The notes under the pieces are model-generated. The model had not been told where the DNA came from. It made no database searches and worked only from the letters and a program-made list of their open reading frames with translations. A DNA stretch of 64,000 bases from Dulcicalothrix desertica PCC 7102 (lineage in GTDB: Bacteria; Cyanobacteriota; Cyanobacteriia; Cyanobacteriales; Nostocaceae), in NCBI RefSeq assembly GCF_003991905.1, contig NZ_RSCL01000003.1, positions 339,092 to 403,091 of the forward strand, given 5' to 3'. The translations under genes and the position numbers were made by a program. This document shows, piece by piece, positions 40,962-49,366 of this stretch; position 1 is the first letter of the stretch, and each line of letters starts with the position of its first letter.

Positions 40962-41927
40962 TTACCAAAATAAATGATTTAGGAAGTTACGAAAAAGTTT
41001 GGCGCATGAAGGTTCTTGGTAATTTTTAGGTAGTAAGTTTTGCATGTTGTATTGTAATTCGTCGATGACTGTTTGTATTTGCTGTGATTTGGGACGGGTA
41101 CATTGAGGTAATATTATTGGTTCGCCAATTCTGACTGTTAGCTGTTTGCGGAAAAATAGGTCTTTCGTTCCTATCAATGCTATGGGTACAATTGGTACAC
41201 CTGAACGTAGTGCATAAATTACGGCGCCTCTTTTTAGGGGTAATAATTGACTTTCGACGGCACCTAGTTTACCTTCGGGAAATAGCATGATGCTTTCGTT
41301 ACGTGCGAAAATACCGCAAACGATGCGGTCTAGTCTTCGCATTGACTCGATAGAATTACCCTTGGGTACATATTTTTCAATGTCCGCAGCTAGAGCAACT
41401 AAGTCTTCACGTCCGTTTTTTGCTGCTTCTATTACTGCTATTTCTTCTTTCCATAATCTATCTAATGGAATTACTCCCTTAGCAAAGTGCAGTAATAATC
41501 TTTTCCATACACTGTTATATAGTGTGCGCGCATCACCTAAGATATGAAAGTATGGCTTTGCTGGTAATTCTGATAACAACAGAAACGGGTCGATGTGGTT
41601 GAGGTGATTAGCTGCAAACAGTACTGGAGTATTGGGTATTCTTTCGGGGTTTTCAACTTTGACCTTAAATAATGTATGGATTAACCCACGCAACACTGCA
41701 CGGCGAATTTTTCCACTGATACGATTTTCTCGACCTGTGAAGATTGCATTTTCTTGTGATGACAGCGCTTGTTCTATCATCTTGTTGCTTTTTGCACAAC
41801 GCGCATATGCTACACCCTCACCTGCACGCTTTATTGTCGCTTCTGTTAATTCAGGTAAAGGTTGTTGATATTCGCTTGCTTGAGAGGGCTTCGACTGCAA
41901 CATTGATACCATAGCGCTGTTTCTCAC
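40962..41927 (-). CDS. 1-acyl-sn-glycerol-3-phosphate acyltransferase-like (PlsC) protein
   Basis: The acyltransferase core shows NHLNHIDPFLLL near residue 110 (HxxxxD motif), and FPEGKLG near 215 (FPEG motif), followed by RGAVIYALRSGVPIVPIALIG. These residues bind and acylate a glycerol-phosphate-type lipid precursor. The 321-residue length is longer than simple PlsC, with an N-terminal extension of about 85 residues. It is probably membrane-associated. The exact lipid substrate cannot be told. It ends opposite the DUF6671-like gene. Confidence 0.8.
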   Translation of the reverse strand: MRNSAMVSMLQSKPSQASEYQQPLPELTEATIKRAGEGVAYARCAKSNKMIEQALSSQENAIFTGRENRISGKIRRAVLRGLIHTLFKVKVENPERIPNTPVLFAANHLNHIDPFLLLSELPAKPYFHILGDARTLYNSVWKRLLLHFAKGVIPLDRLWKEEIAVIEAAKNGREDLVALAADIEKYVPKGNSIESMRRLDRIVCGIFARNESIMLFPEGKLGAVESQLLPLKRGAVIYALRSGVPIVPIALIGTKDLFFRKQLTVRIGEPIILPQCTRPKSQQIQTVIDELQYNMQNLLPKNYQEPSCAKLFRNFLNHLFW

Positions 41928-42129
41928 TCACTAATTTTTTATTCTTATATATCCAAGCTACGCTATCTAATACCCTCTGGTATATTCATATAGGCAGTTT
42001 ATTCAAATGTCCCTAATGCTCGTCTTCACCGAAGCCCGAAAACTGCACAATTACCGTTCTCCAACCACTTATATCGATGGACAGATGCACAACTGCCATA
42101 TAGTATTATGAAGGCGCCTGTCGGTCAAA

Positions 42130-42200
42130 TAAAAAGCTCCCTCATCTAAAGACAAGGAAGCAGGGGGTGTGGTGTGAGGAGCAAACTCAATGTTTGCATT
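42130..42200 (-). ncRNA. yfr1: Yfr1 small regulatory RNA
   Basis: Read leftward: a 5' stem GCAAAC/GTTTGC, then the single-stranded motif CTCCTCACACC, then a stem-loop GCTTCCTTGTC...GATGAGGGAGC followed by TTTTT. This is the Yfr1 layout: two hairpins flanking the ultra-conserved CUCCUCAC core that pairs with target mRNAs of outer-membrane and other proteins. A TATAAT box lies at 42207-42212, about 7-10 bases before the predicted 5' end. The motif's complement is at 42172-42181. Size and termini are approximate. Confidence 0.85.
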
Positions 42201-42206
42201 ACTGCA

Positions 42207-42212
42207 ATTATA
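42207..42212 (-). promoter_or_regulatory. -10 promoter element of yfr1
   Basis: Reads TATAAT on the minus strand, about 7 bases upstream of the 5' stem of Yfr1. The flanking region upstream is AT-rich; a convincing -35 box is not identified. Confidence 0.6.
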
Positions 42213-42631
42213 CTAAATTTTATATGAAGTAGTTATGACATCAGTGTGAATTTTAAGTAATTTCTCTAAAAACATGCTTGGCACGACTTTACAAATTACA
42301 CATACACCTAACTGTATAATTAGTCGGAGCATAAACTGTACTATCTCTAACTACTTATGGTAGATGCCAATATCTAAAAAAAATCTTAAAACTAAAGTAT
42401 GAATTGCGGAATTAATGCGATTCTGATTGTAAGTATAAATTACTTAATATATCTGAGACAAATATATAAAGTCTCTAAATTTAAAAAAACACAACTCTAG
42501 ATACAAGCGTCAGCCATTATGTAACAAAGATTTGGAAAAATGATGTAACATATTGTTAAGTGTTTCTTCTGAATCTTGAAAGCAAATATTGGAACGTTAA
42601 TACTTGAGGTCAGCTAGGAGATGCTGAGGTA
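42213..42631. other. AT-rich gap with no gene
   Basis: About 420 bases between the Yfr1 promoter and the 80-residue gene. No protein-like frame or strong hairpin is visible. It must contain the promoter of the 80-residue gene. Confidence 0.5.
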
Positions 42632-42874
42632 ATGAGTCCGTTGTTAATAATTTCTCAATTCCTTACTCACAAATTTCCGTGGTGGGGAATTTGTCAACTT
42701 AAATTTGACCCAAAGTATAACACTTTGTACATGCGTTGTGTCAACCCAGATACAAGAAGAGCCATATTCAAGGAAGCTTCGGCACTGTCAAACTTGGATA
42801 TCGGTATCGAACGGTTTATTGTTGTGTATCCTGGTTATCCTGATATTATTATTCCTTATGCTCATAGCCAATAA
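42632..42874 (+). CDS. Hypothetical conserved small protein, 80 aa
   Basis: An 80-residue protein with no membrane segment beyond a weak hydrophobic N-terminus; the middle (QLKFDPKYNTLYMRCVNPDT) is beta-rich. Preceded by GGAGATGCTGAGG upstream. No family recognised; proteins of this style are common in cyanobacteria. Confidence 0.5.
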   Translation: MSPLLIISQFLTHKFPWWGICQLKFDPKYNTLYMRCVNPDTRRAIFKEASALSNLDIGIERFIVVYPGYPDIIIPYAHSQ

Positions 42875-42932
42875 GGTTAAAAATACTAATAAAACAAGGT
42901 TCCCTATATATTTTGGGGAACCTTGTTTAGTA

Positions 42933-43004
42933 AGCCCATGACGGGGATTGAACTCGTGACCTCACCCTTACCAAGGGTGTGCTCTACCACTGAGCTACAT
43001 GGGC
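42933..43004 (-). tRNA. tRNA-Thr (GGT)
   Basis: Cloverleaf on the minus strand: acceptor GCCCATG with CATGGGC, D-arm GTAGCTCAGTGGTAGAGC, anticodon loop TTGGTAA giving anticodon GGT, T-arm with TTCAATT, 72 bases. CCA is not encoded. Confidence 0.95.
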
Positions 43005-43035
43005 GTATATTCATAAACGTAATGTCGTACATTTT

Positions 43036-43063
43036 GTAGAGACGCGATTAATCGCGTCTCTAC
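43036..43063. repeat. Perfect GTAGAGACGCGATTAATC palindrome (copy 2)
   Basis: Same sequence as 30080-30107, here in the 67-base spacer between two tRNA genes. It could separate or stabilise the tRNA transcript. Confidence 0.8.
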
Positions 43064-43071
43064 GTAGAAGA

Positions 43072-43152
43072 TGGGCCGAGCTGGATTTGAACCAGCGTAG
43101 CTTTCGCAACGGATTTACAGTCCGTCTCCATTAACCACTCGGACATCGACCC
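43072..43152 (-). tRNA. tRNA-Tyr (GTA)
   Basis: Class II tRNA with a long variable arm on the minus strand: acceptor GGGTCGA with TCGGCCC (one G-T pair), anticodon loop CTGTAAA giving GTA, T-loop GTTCAAATC, 81 bases. It lies 67 bases upstream of tRNA-Thr, as in many cyanobacteria. CCA is not encoded. Confidence 0.95.
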
Positions 43153-43251
43153 AAGTCATCTACGACAATTTATATTAGCACAGTGGACAGAAATTACAAG
43201 GGGTTTAAGAAAAAAAAATTGTAGGGCGGGTTAACCAAAATATTTGATTCC

Positions 43252-43303
43252 CTACCAGGATATTGTAAACCCGCCCGACTACCAGGATATTGTAAACCCG
43301 CCC
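43252..43303. repeat. Tandem 25-bp direct repeat with hairpin arm
   Basis: CTACCAGGATATTGTAAACC plus five bases occurs at 43252-43276 and again, identical, at 43279-43303. Its end (AACCCGCCC) pairs with GGGCGGGTT at about 43224-43232, so one left arm faces two right arms. It lies downstream of the DUF937-like gene's stop codon. Confidence 0.75.
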
Positions 43304-43309
43304 ATACAT

Positions 43310-43843
43310 TTACGCCACGTTTGGATTGAGGAAACGATTTGCGAATTTCATGACATCACCCAAATCAGTGTCCCCATCTCCATCGCTGTCGAGGAATGAG
43401 TTTAGTAGGGGGTTTGAATTACCCCAGGCGCCTGTTTGTGGGGCGCCCATTTGCAGCATTCCCAATACGGCAGAAACTACTGTTGGTAAAGCTGACTGTA
43501 CGAGGTTGGGACTCATACCAGTTTGCTTTGTAACCGTTTCGCTAATTTGCTGCATTAACTGCGGTGACAGTAGTGAAGTTAATGAACTACCAGAGGCGCC
43601 ACTGGCCACTACTTGACTAATTAAATTTTCTAAGCGACCAGTACCAATTGTTGTTTGCTGCTGTTTGAGAACCGGACGAATCATGTTACCAACTATTGAT
43701 ACCATGCTTTGCACTTGGTTCGGCTGCATTCCACGGTTGGTTGTCAAACTTTGAACTGAGTTCATTATTGAAGCAAGTTGCGGCACATTTGCTGAGGAGT
43801 CTGGATTATTAATTGCACTCAAAACATCAAAGAACATACTCAT
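43310..43843 (-). CDS. DUF937-like protein with EF-hand/dockerin-like tail, 177 aa
   Basis: The body (residues 1-140) is helical with repeated Q, S and V, of DUF937 type (LMQQISETVTKQTGMSPNLV). The C-terminal LLNSFLDSDGDGDTDLGDVM has a DxDxDG calcium-binding loop at about 152-163, as in dockerins or EF-hands. It sits next to the long substrate-binding fusion protein on the same strand. Calcium binding is supported by the loop; the biological role is unknown. Confidence 0.65.
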   Translation of the reverse strand: MSMFFDVLSAINNPDSSANVPQLASIMNSVQSLTTNRGMQPNQVQSMVSIVGNMIRPVLKQQQTTIGTGRLENLISQVVASGASGSSLTSLLSPQLMQQISETVTKQTGMSPNLVQSALPTVVSAVLGMLQMGAPQTGAWGNSNPLLNSFLDSDGDGDTDLGDVMKFANRFLNPNVA

Positions 43844-43867
43844 GGTTATCTCCTGATTAAAAACTAC

Positions 43868-46726
43868 TTAATTTGCTTTTACGCGAACGTGGAAAGACCG
43901 GATAATACGTATCCAACGGTTTTCTGGGGTGTAGTAGCCAACTTCAGCAATGTAGTCGCGGTTACTAACAGGAATATTGATGTGCTTATCAAAATCGTTT
44001 TCGTCGCAAACGTATTCCTGGGTTGCGTGCGGTTGTTGATAGTCGATATCTAAGTTTGTTGAGTCGTGGACTCGTAACATAAATCTACGTCCACCTTGGT
44101 CACGTGCAGCTTGTTTATAATCGGGTGAGATTTCCCAATATGCATAAGCATTTTGAGAGTTACGTGGCACAAGTATTATTTGACATGTTTTGGCTGCTAA
44201 TGTTAGGCGCCTGTTACCATTACCAAACGTGTATGAAGTTTCGTTGGTGTCTGTAGTTTCTTGAGTAGCGTTGGTATCTTTTTTATCTTTGGTTTCTTTG
44301 CTACCATTGGTGTCGAAAGCTTTAGTCACGCTTCCTACGGCAACTGCACCCGCACCCGCAACTGCACTACCTATTTGTGCTGCTCTATCGAACCAACTCA
44401 AAGTAGTCTTAGTACCATTCGTACCATTAGCCCCATTAGTCCCATTAGTTCCATTTTCTACAATGTTTCCTGTAGATGATTTATCAGGGGTAATAAAAGT
44501 TGTACTAATTATATTAGTGCCATTTTCTACTTTGTCTTCTCTCCGTGATGTTTCAACAACGGCGCCTTCACTTATATCGCTTGTATCATTAGTATCCGAC
44601 TCGAAAACTGGCGGCAAAGATGATATTCTTACAGGCTCCGATGTTTTGACTTTTAGCCAGCTACCATCGTCTCGAATATAACCAAGCTGTGCGACATAAT
44701 CACGGTTGCTTTGTGGAATATGAATATGCAAATCGTTGTTTGAACCACATTCGTACTGTGTTACTGGCTCAATTCCATTTAAATTAATATCGGCTACATC
44801 TGTATTATTTACTACGTCTGTAACATCGTAAAGGCGAAGTCCAAGTTTACGTCCACCAAGTGTGATAAAATCTGCTTTGCGCTCGGCTGGTATTTCCCAG
44901 TAAGCATAAGCTTCGTCTTTGGTGCGCTGTACAAGAATGACTTGAACGTTGTCCACATTTGTGGAATTTGTTATGGAATTTGTATCCTCGTAAGGATTTA
45001 CTGTATCTAAAATATCTACAGCACTTGCAGCATTACAAGGCTTTTGAATTTCAGTTTGCGACTGACGATTTATATTGAGTAGACTTAATAGTCCTACTCC
45101 TGAAGCTGCGGCGCCAGCTAAACCCATTACCCCATTACCAGCTTTTTCTGGTACACCATCATTTTGATCATCATTACCCCATAGCGATGCTGCTTGTAAC
45201 TGTTCGGCGGTTGGCGCCACTGGAGCTTCCATATCTGCTGCGACACGAACGTGTGGAGAACTAGCAACTTTATACCAGCCATCATCAGTTGTGGGATAAC
45301 CAATTTCAGCATAATAGTCACGGTTTGCTGCTGGAATGGGAACGTGTAAATCTGGTTCGCGTTCTACACAATTCAATTCGTGGACGAGTGTGGCAGGATG
45401 TAAATCAGTATCGGTATTAGTAACATCGTATAAACGCATTTTTAAACCACGTCTACCTTGTCGTCGCAAATCTTCTTGGACATCATGAGGAATTTCCCAA
45501 TATGCATATGCGCTTTGAGTATTACGCGGTGTTAAAATCATCCGACTTTCACCTAGTTTCGCCACAGGTGTAACAGGCGCCACAGGTGTAACAGGCGTAA
45601 CAGGTGCAACAGTATTTACAAATGTGCTATTAGGTGTACTATCAGGTTTTCTCGTTAACCACCAAAGTCCACCTCCAAGTATTCCTATAAGTGGTAATAA
45701 CCAAAGGAAATCTTTATCTGATGATACGGGTGTTGGTTCTGTAACGGCGCCGGGTGCATTAGCAACAGTCGTATTTTGTTTATTTGTATTTGCTTTGTTG
45801 GAAGTTGCCGCAGTCTCTTTTGGTGCTGGTGCATTTTGGGGAGCAACTACAGTAGCTGCTCTCGCTTGCTCGACAACTTTTTGATTTTGACTTGCTGTTG
45901 CGAAACCTAAAAACGCTTGTACTGCGGACGTTGGTTTTTCGCCTTTGTATACATATGCTAAAGGTTGTGAGAAAGGATAGCGTGGGTCAGTTGGTAAAAC
46001 ATTGTGCATTGGCACGATTCGCACGTTGGAATTTTTCACAACTTGGTCGGCAATTGCATACCCAATACCATCTTTACCCAATGCTTTAATTACAGCAGCA
46101 GTACTATCTTCTTTTACCGTTACCGCATTGGCGCCAGCTGTGAGCGGTGCGTTCTTAAATACTGGATAATTTTGAAATGCTTTTCGAGTATCGCTAGTTT
46201 CCGGACGGTCAACCAAGCGAATTTTTCCTTTACCTAATTTGAGTTGGGACAAGTCAGTTGCTTGCCCCCGAAAAATTTGAGCAAACTGGTTAATTGTAAT
46301 ACTCGCTTTCAGTGGATTATCTTTACTGACAAACGTGGCTATTTTATTACGTGCCACAGGTACAGCAACCAAACCCTTCGCTTTTTCCGCATCAGTTAGC
46401 GGACGACCAATAGATCCTAAATCAGCTTTACCATCTAAAACTGCTTTCAAAGCTGCATCAGTTCCATTGTAGGCAGTCTTGACTTCGGTCTTAGGAAACT
46501 GACTTTTAAAATTCTTCGCCAGAGCATCATTAATTTTCATCATGCTGCTCGAACCGTTAATTCTTACCACTGTTCCGTCTTTAACCGTTTTCGGCAATGG
46601 GAAAGTTCCCTGTGTCGAAGATTGAGCAACAGTAGGAGAAATTTGAGTAGTAGTAGCTACTGGTACACTAGCACTCAATATTAGCAATACCGCCAACGCG
46701 GATAAAGAACCCTTTTTATCAGCCAC
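43868..46726 (-). CDS. Phosphate-binding-protein-like / DUF4912 fusion, 952 aa
   Basis: In order: signal or anchor segment (1-30); a PstS-type solute-binding domain (about 45-295, GTVVRINGSSSMMKINDALA onward); a proline/asparagine linker; one membrane segment (about 345-359, LWLLPLIGILGGGLWW); three DUF4912 domains at about 388-495, 590-695 and 850-950, each with NAYAYWEI or QSAYAYWEI type motifs and NRDY. The binding domain would face outward and the DUF4912 domains inward, or the reverse. DUF4912 is a cyanobacterial unknown. Such a triple fusion suggests a sensor or coupling role, perhaps in phosphate signalling. Confidence 0.75.
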   Translation of the reverse strand: MADKKGSLSALAVLLILSASVPVATTTQISPTVAQSSTQGTFPLPKTVKDGTVVRINGSSSMMKINDALAKNFKSQFPKTEVKTAYNGTDAALKAVLDGKADLGSIGRPLTDAEKAKGLVAVPVARNKIATFVSKDNPLKASITINQFAQIFRGQATDLSQLKLGKGKIRLVDRPETSDTRKAFQNYPVFKNAPLTAGANAVTVKEDSTAAVIKALGKDGIGYAIADQVVKNSNVRIVPMHNVLPTDPRYPFSQPLAYVYKGEKPTSAVQAFLGFATASQNQKVVEQARAATVVAPQNAPAPKETAATSNKANTNKQNTTVANAPGAVTEPTPVSSDKDFLWLLPLIGILGGGLWWLTRKPDSTPNSTFVNTVAPVTPVTPVAPVTPVAKLGESRMILTPRNTQSAYAYWEIPHDVQEDLRRQGRRGLKMRLYDVTNTDTDLHPATLVHELNCVEREPDLHVPIPAANRDYYAEIGYPTTDDGWYKVASSPHVRVAADMEAPVAPTAEQLQAASLWGNDDQNDGVPEKAGNGVMGLAGAAASGVGLLSLLNINRQSQTEIQKPCNAASAVDILDTVNPYEDTNSITNSTNVDNVQVILVQRTKDEAYAYWEIPAERKADFITLGGRKLGLRLYDVTDVVNNTDVADINLNGIEPVTQYECGSNNDLHIHIPQSNRDYVAQLGYIRDDGSWLKVKTSEPVRISSLPPVFESDTNDTSDISEGAVVETSRREDKVENGTNIISTTFITPDKSSTGNIVENGTNGTNGANGTNGTKTTLSWFDRAAQIGSAVAGAGAVAVGSVTKAFDTNGSKETKDKKDTNATQETTDTNETSYTFGNGNRRLTLAAKTCQIILVPRNSQNAYAYWEISPDYKQAARDQGGRRFMLRVHDSTNLDIDYQQPHATQEYVCDENDFDKHINIPVSNRDYIAEVGYYTPENRWIRIIRSFHVRVKAN

Positions 46727-47050
46727 GCTTACAGTCGCTCCTCTTTCACTTTCAAACGTTAATTTTGAACTAATAGCCGATATGGAACTTAATACAACCG
46801 CGTATTAAAAAAACTTTATTGCTGATTTAACCAAAAAACATCAAAGTTACGCAAGTCACATTGAAAATAGCGCGCCCATCTCCTGAATGCGCGATTTAGT
46901 CACCCCTTATACATTTCACAAGATTCTTTTAATACATCAAGCTATAAATTACAGCTATATTTTTATTTATTCACATTTAGTATAAAAAGTTTACCTATCT
47001 GTAACAATCTTTACCGTGGGTTGGGTGACAACCTAACCCCAAATCATCTA

Positions 47051-47791
47051 TCAATGCTGATGGTGATAGCGAGTGAAAGACGGGCCATATGTAGCCAGAA
47101 GGTTTTCTTGTGACAGCGCAAATTCAGGTGTACCACTGCAAACAACTGTCTGGTTAAGACAAATAACGCGGTCACAATTTTGGTTCACCATATCAATATC
47201 GTGAGAAACTTGTAAAATCGTCCAACCCTGTTCTTGTTTGATTTGATTGAGTAAAGTATAAAATTCTGCTGTTCCCTGTGCATCAACCCCAGCAAAAGCT
47301 TCATCTAAAACCAATAGCTGACGCGGCGCCACCAAACAGTAAGCTAGTAGTACACGCTTAAACTGTCCTCCGCTTAGTGTTCCAATAGCTTGATTTCGTA
47401 AATGTAATGCATCAGTTCGCATTAAAGCTTGTTCAACAGCAGCAAGTTTATTTGCCCAAGACCCCTTTTTTGTCCACCCCAAAGCAACCAACTCAAACAC
47501 CGAAATCGGAAAACTGCGGTCAAATATAAAATTTTGTGGCATGTATCCAATTTGCTGTCGCAAATGCCCTAAACGTGTAATTGGGCGCCCAAAAATTTGA
47601 ATGCTACCGCTACTACGAGGAATTAAATCTAAAACTGCTTGTACTAATGTACTTTTTCCGGCGCCGTTTGGCCCGACTATTGCGGTATTAGTTCCCGGTT
47701 CAAGTTGAAACGAAACATCGCGAAGCGCAAGATATTTTCCTAAATAAACAGTTAAACCTTCGACTTTAAGAATAGGGATATTACTTATCAT
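47051..47791 (-). CDS. znuC: Zinc/manganese-type ABC transporter ATP-binding protein
   Basis: A 246-residue ATPase (start at ATG 47791). Walker A GPNGAGKST near 41, Q-loop QQIGYMPQN near 80-88, signature LSGGQFKRV near 133-141, Walker B LLVLDEAFAGVD near 152-163 and the H-switch VSHD near 190 are all present. It follows znuA on the same strand, after about 125 bases, so the pair forms an operon. No znuB permease is next to it; the next gene (46726) is unrelated. Metal type (zinc) is inferred from the neighbour and from the Zur box. Confidence 0.85.
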   Translation of the reverse strand: MISNIPILKVEGLTVYLGKYLALRDVSFQLEPGTNTAIVGPNGAGKSTLVQAVLDLIPRSSGSIQIFGRPITRLGHLRQQIGYMPQNFIFDRSFPISVFELVALGWTKKGSWANKLAAVEQALMRTDALHLRNQAIGTLSGGQFKRVLLAYCLVAPRQLLVLDEAFAGVDAQGTAEFYTLLNQIKQEQGWTILQVSHDIDMVNQNCDRVICLNQTVVCSGTPEFALSQENLLATYGPSFTRYHHQH

Positions 47792-47916
47792 TAGTGATAA
47801 ATTTATAACTAAAAGAACACAGAACAGCAATAAAATAGTAAGCGCGAGTAACCGTTCAGGGGCGCCTACTTGTATAAAGATATGTTTTAGAAGTCAGATT
47901 AAAGTTTGACGTTTAG

Positions 47917-48957
47917 TTACTTACAAGCCGATTGTAAATTTTCTAAATTTGATTTCATCGATTTGAAATAACTTTGTGGGTCGTTATCACCTGCTTCTAA
48001 AGAGCTAATTTCACGAAGTGTTAAATTTAAATCTTTAGATAAACTAGCAAGTAATTTATTATCAGTCCCAGGTTCATTAAACAATGCTTTCACATTGTAC
48101 TTTTTCACGGTGTTCACTACCTTCTGTACGTCAGATGGCGCCAGTTGGTCTTCTGGTACTTCTACTACGGCTACTTGTTTCAAGTTATACCGTTGTGCTA
48201 AATATGGGTAAGCATCATGGAAAGTTATAAAAGTACAATTAGGAGTTTTTTGCAATTCCTGTTGGAATTCGTTGTGTAAATCATCAAGTTGCTTTATATA
48301 AGCTGCTGCATTCGCTTCATACGTTGCTTTATTCGCAGGGTCAGCAACAATTAATGCATCACGAATATTGGTAACTTGCTGTTTTGCTAATACTGGGTCT
48401 AACCAAACATGGGGGTTTCCTGCTGAATGCTCATGGTCATGGTCGTGTCCTTTACCTTTAACAGGTTCCACAACTGGAGAAATTTCATTCAATGCTTTAA
48501 TGCCCTTGCTTGCGTCAACTTGCTTTAAATTGGCATTTTGAGCATTTTTGACTGTATCTTCCAGAAACTCTTCTAACCCCAATCCATTTTTTATCAAAAC
48601 GTTTGCTGTTGCAATTGCTTTAACGTTTTCTGGTGTTGCCTGGTAATCATGTACTTCTGTACCAGGTGGAATTAAAATTTCCACCTCTGCTGCATCCCCA
48701 GCAACTGCTTTTGTAAACCAGTACATCGGTAAAAATGTTGCCACTGCCTTTATTCTGGGCTTTCCTGGGTCTGTTGTTGGTGTTGCAGTCGTTGGAGGTG
48801 ATGTCTCTGTAGTTACTTGGTTATTATTGGTTTGACTACAAGCTGCTGTAGTGAGCAGTACCAATAACGCTAACAGCGATATCGCGCCCCCTTTAACCTT
48901 GCTACTGCTTTTGCTACTTATCTTGTACAATTTTCTTGGCGCCTTATTACATTCCAT
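47917..48957 (-). CDS. znuA: Zinc-binding lipoprotein of a high-affinity zinc ABC transporter
   Basis: A cluster A-I metal-binding protein. N-terminal hydrophobic signal ending LLTTAACS, a lipobox with lipidated Cys at about residue 40. The metal site is suggested by conserved His/Asp/Glu: PPGTEVHDYQATPE near 105, the histidine-rich loop GHDHDHEHSAGNPHVW near 167-182 (typical of zinc rather than manganese) and FHDAYPYLA near 238. Starts at ATG 48984 or TTG 48996 are also possible; 48957 is favoured by signal length. The upstream Zur-type box supports zinc regulation. Confidence 0.85.
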   Translation of the reverse strand: MECNKAPRKLYKISSKSSSKVKGGAISLLALLVLLTTAACSQTNNNQVTTETSPPTTATPTTDPGKPRIKAVATFLPMYWFTKAVAGDAAEVEILIPPGTEVHDYQATPENVKAIATANVLIKNGLGLEEFLEDTVKNAQNANLKQVDASKGIKALNEISPVVEPVKGKGHDHDHEHSAGNPHVWLDPVLAKQQVTNIRDALIVADPANKATYEANAAAYIKQLDDLHNEFQQELQKTPNCTFITFHDAYPYLAQRYNLKQVAVVEVPEDQLAPSDVQKVVNTVKKYNVKALFNEPGTDNKLLASLSKDLNLTLREISSLEAGDNDPQSYFKSMKSNLENLQSACK

Positions 48958-49012
48958 AAAACACAAACTACCCTCAAGCCACATTTTTCTTGACAATTAA
49001 GTTACTATAGTA

Positions 49013-49027
49013 TGATAATGATTCTCG
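49013..49027. promoter_or_regulatory. Zur-like box upstream of znuA
   Basis: TGATAATGATTCTCG fits a 7-1-7 inverted repeat (TGATAAT, N, ATTNTCN), the cyanobacterial Zur-box pattern, with 5 of 7 right-arm bases matching. It is about 29 bases upstream of the possible znuA ATG at 48984. It lies in the divergent region shared with the porin gene. Confidence 0.55.
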
Positions 49028-49209
49028 TTATTGGTTTATATTGTAACTAAAAGTCGGTACTAATGTCAATTGCGATTAGTCACAATTGCATTAAGTTGAC
49101 ACGGTTATGACATTGTTGAGGTTAAGAATCTAGATTTTTTATTAAGTAAACCAATAAGTATTGGTTAAAACTTGATAATGCCTATGCAAATATTGTAGGA
49201 CTTGTACAC

Positions 49210-49275
49210 AGAAACCTGGTTTCTACCCAAAATCGTGTTTTTATTACAAATTATCGACCAAGAAACCAGGTTTCT
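49210..49275. repeat. 66-bp dispersed element with two palindromes 51 bp apart (copy C)
   Basis: AGAAACCTGGTTTCT (49210-49224) and AGAAACCAGGTTTCT (49261-49275), spaced 51 bases, with spacer sequence resembling copy B. It lies in the znuA-porin divergent region, between the two Zur-like boxes. Confidence 0.8.
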
Positions 49276-49333
49276 AGGATTTTTGCGTAAGTCCTGTATT
49301 GTTGTATTTAATTCAACAACTTAATAGTAGTAT

Positions 49334-49348
49334 TAATAGTAATTATCA
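49334..49348. promoter_or_regulatory. Zur-like box upstream of the porin gene
   Basis: TAATAGTAATTATCA matches the 7-1-7 pattern with a perfect right arm ATTATCA and 5 of 7 left-arm bases. It is 12-18 bases before the porin start codon. Zinc-dependent repression would control the outer-membrane porin together with znuA. Confidence 0.5.
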
Positions 49349-49366
49349 ATTGTGTGAGGAGTGAAC

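Noticed and set aside
43252-43303. Two direct repeats considered as a minimal CRISPR
   Set aside because: The units are almost adjacent (2 bases apart), with no spacer, and one arm pairs in a hairpin.
44261-44681. Plus-strand frames of 72 and 136 codons
   Set aside because: Antisense to the 952-aa fusion gene; low-complexity linker codons create long open frames.
46727-47050. A znuB permease after znuC
   Set aside because: The gap is only 324 bases with no hydrophobic frame; no permease is present here.
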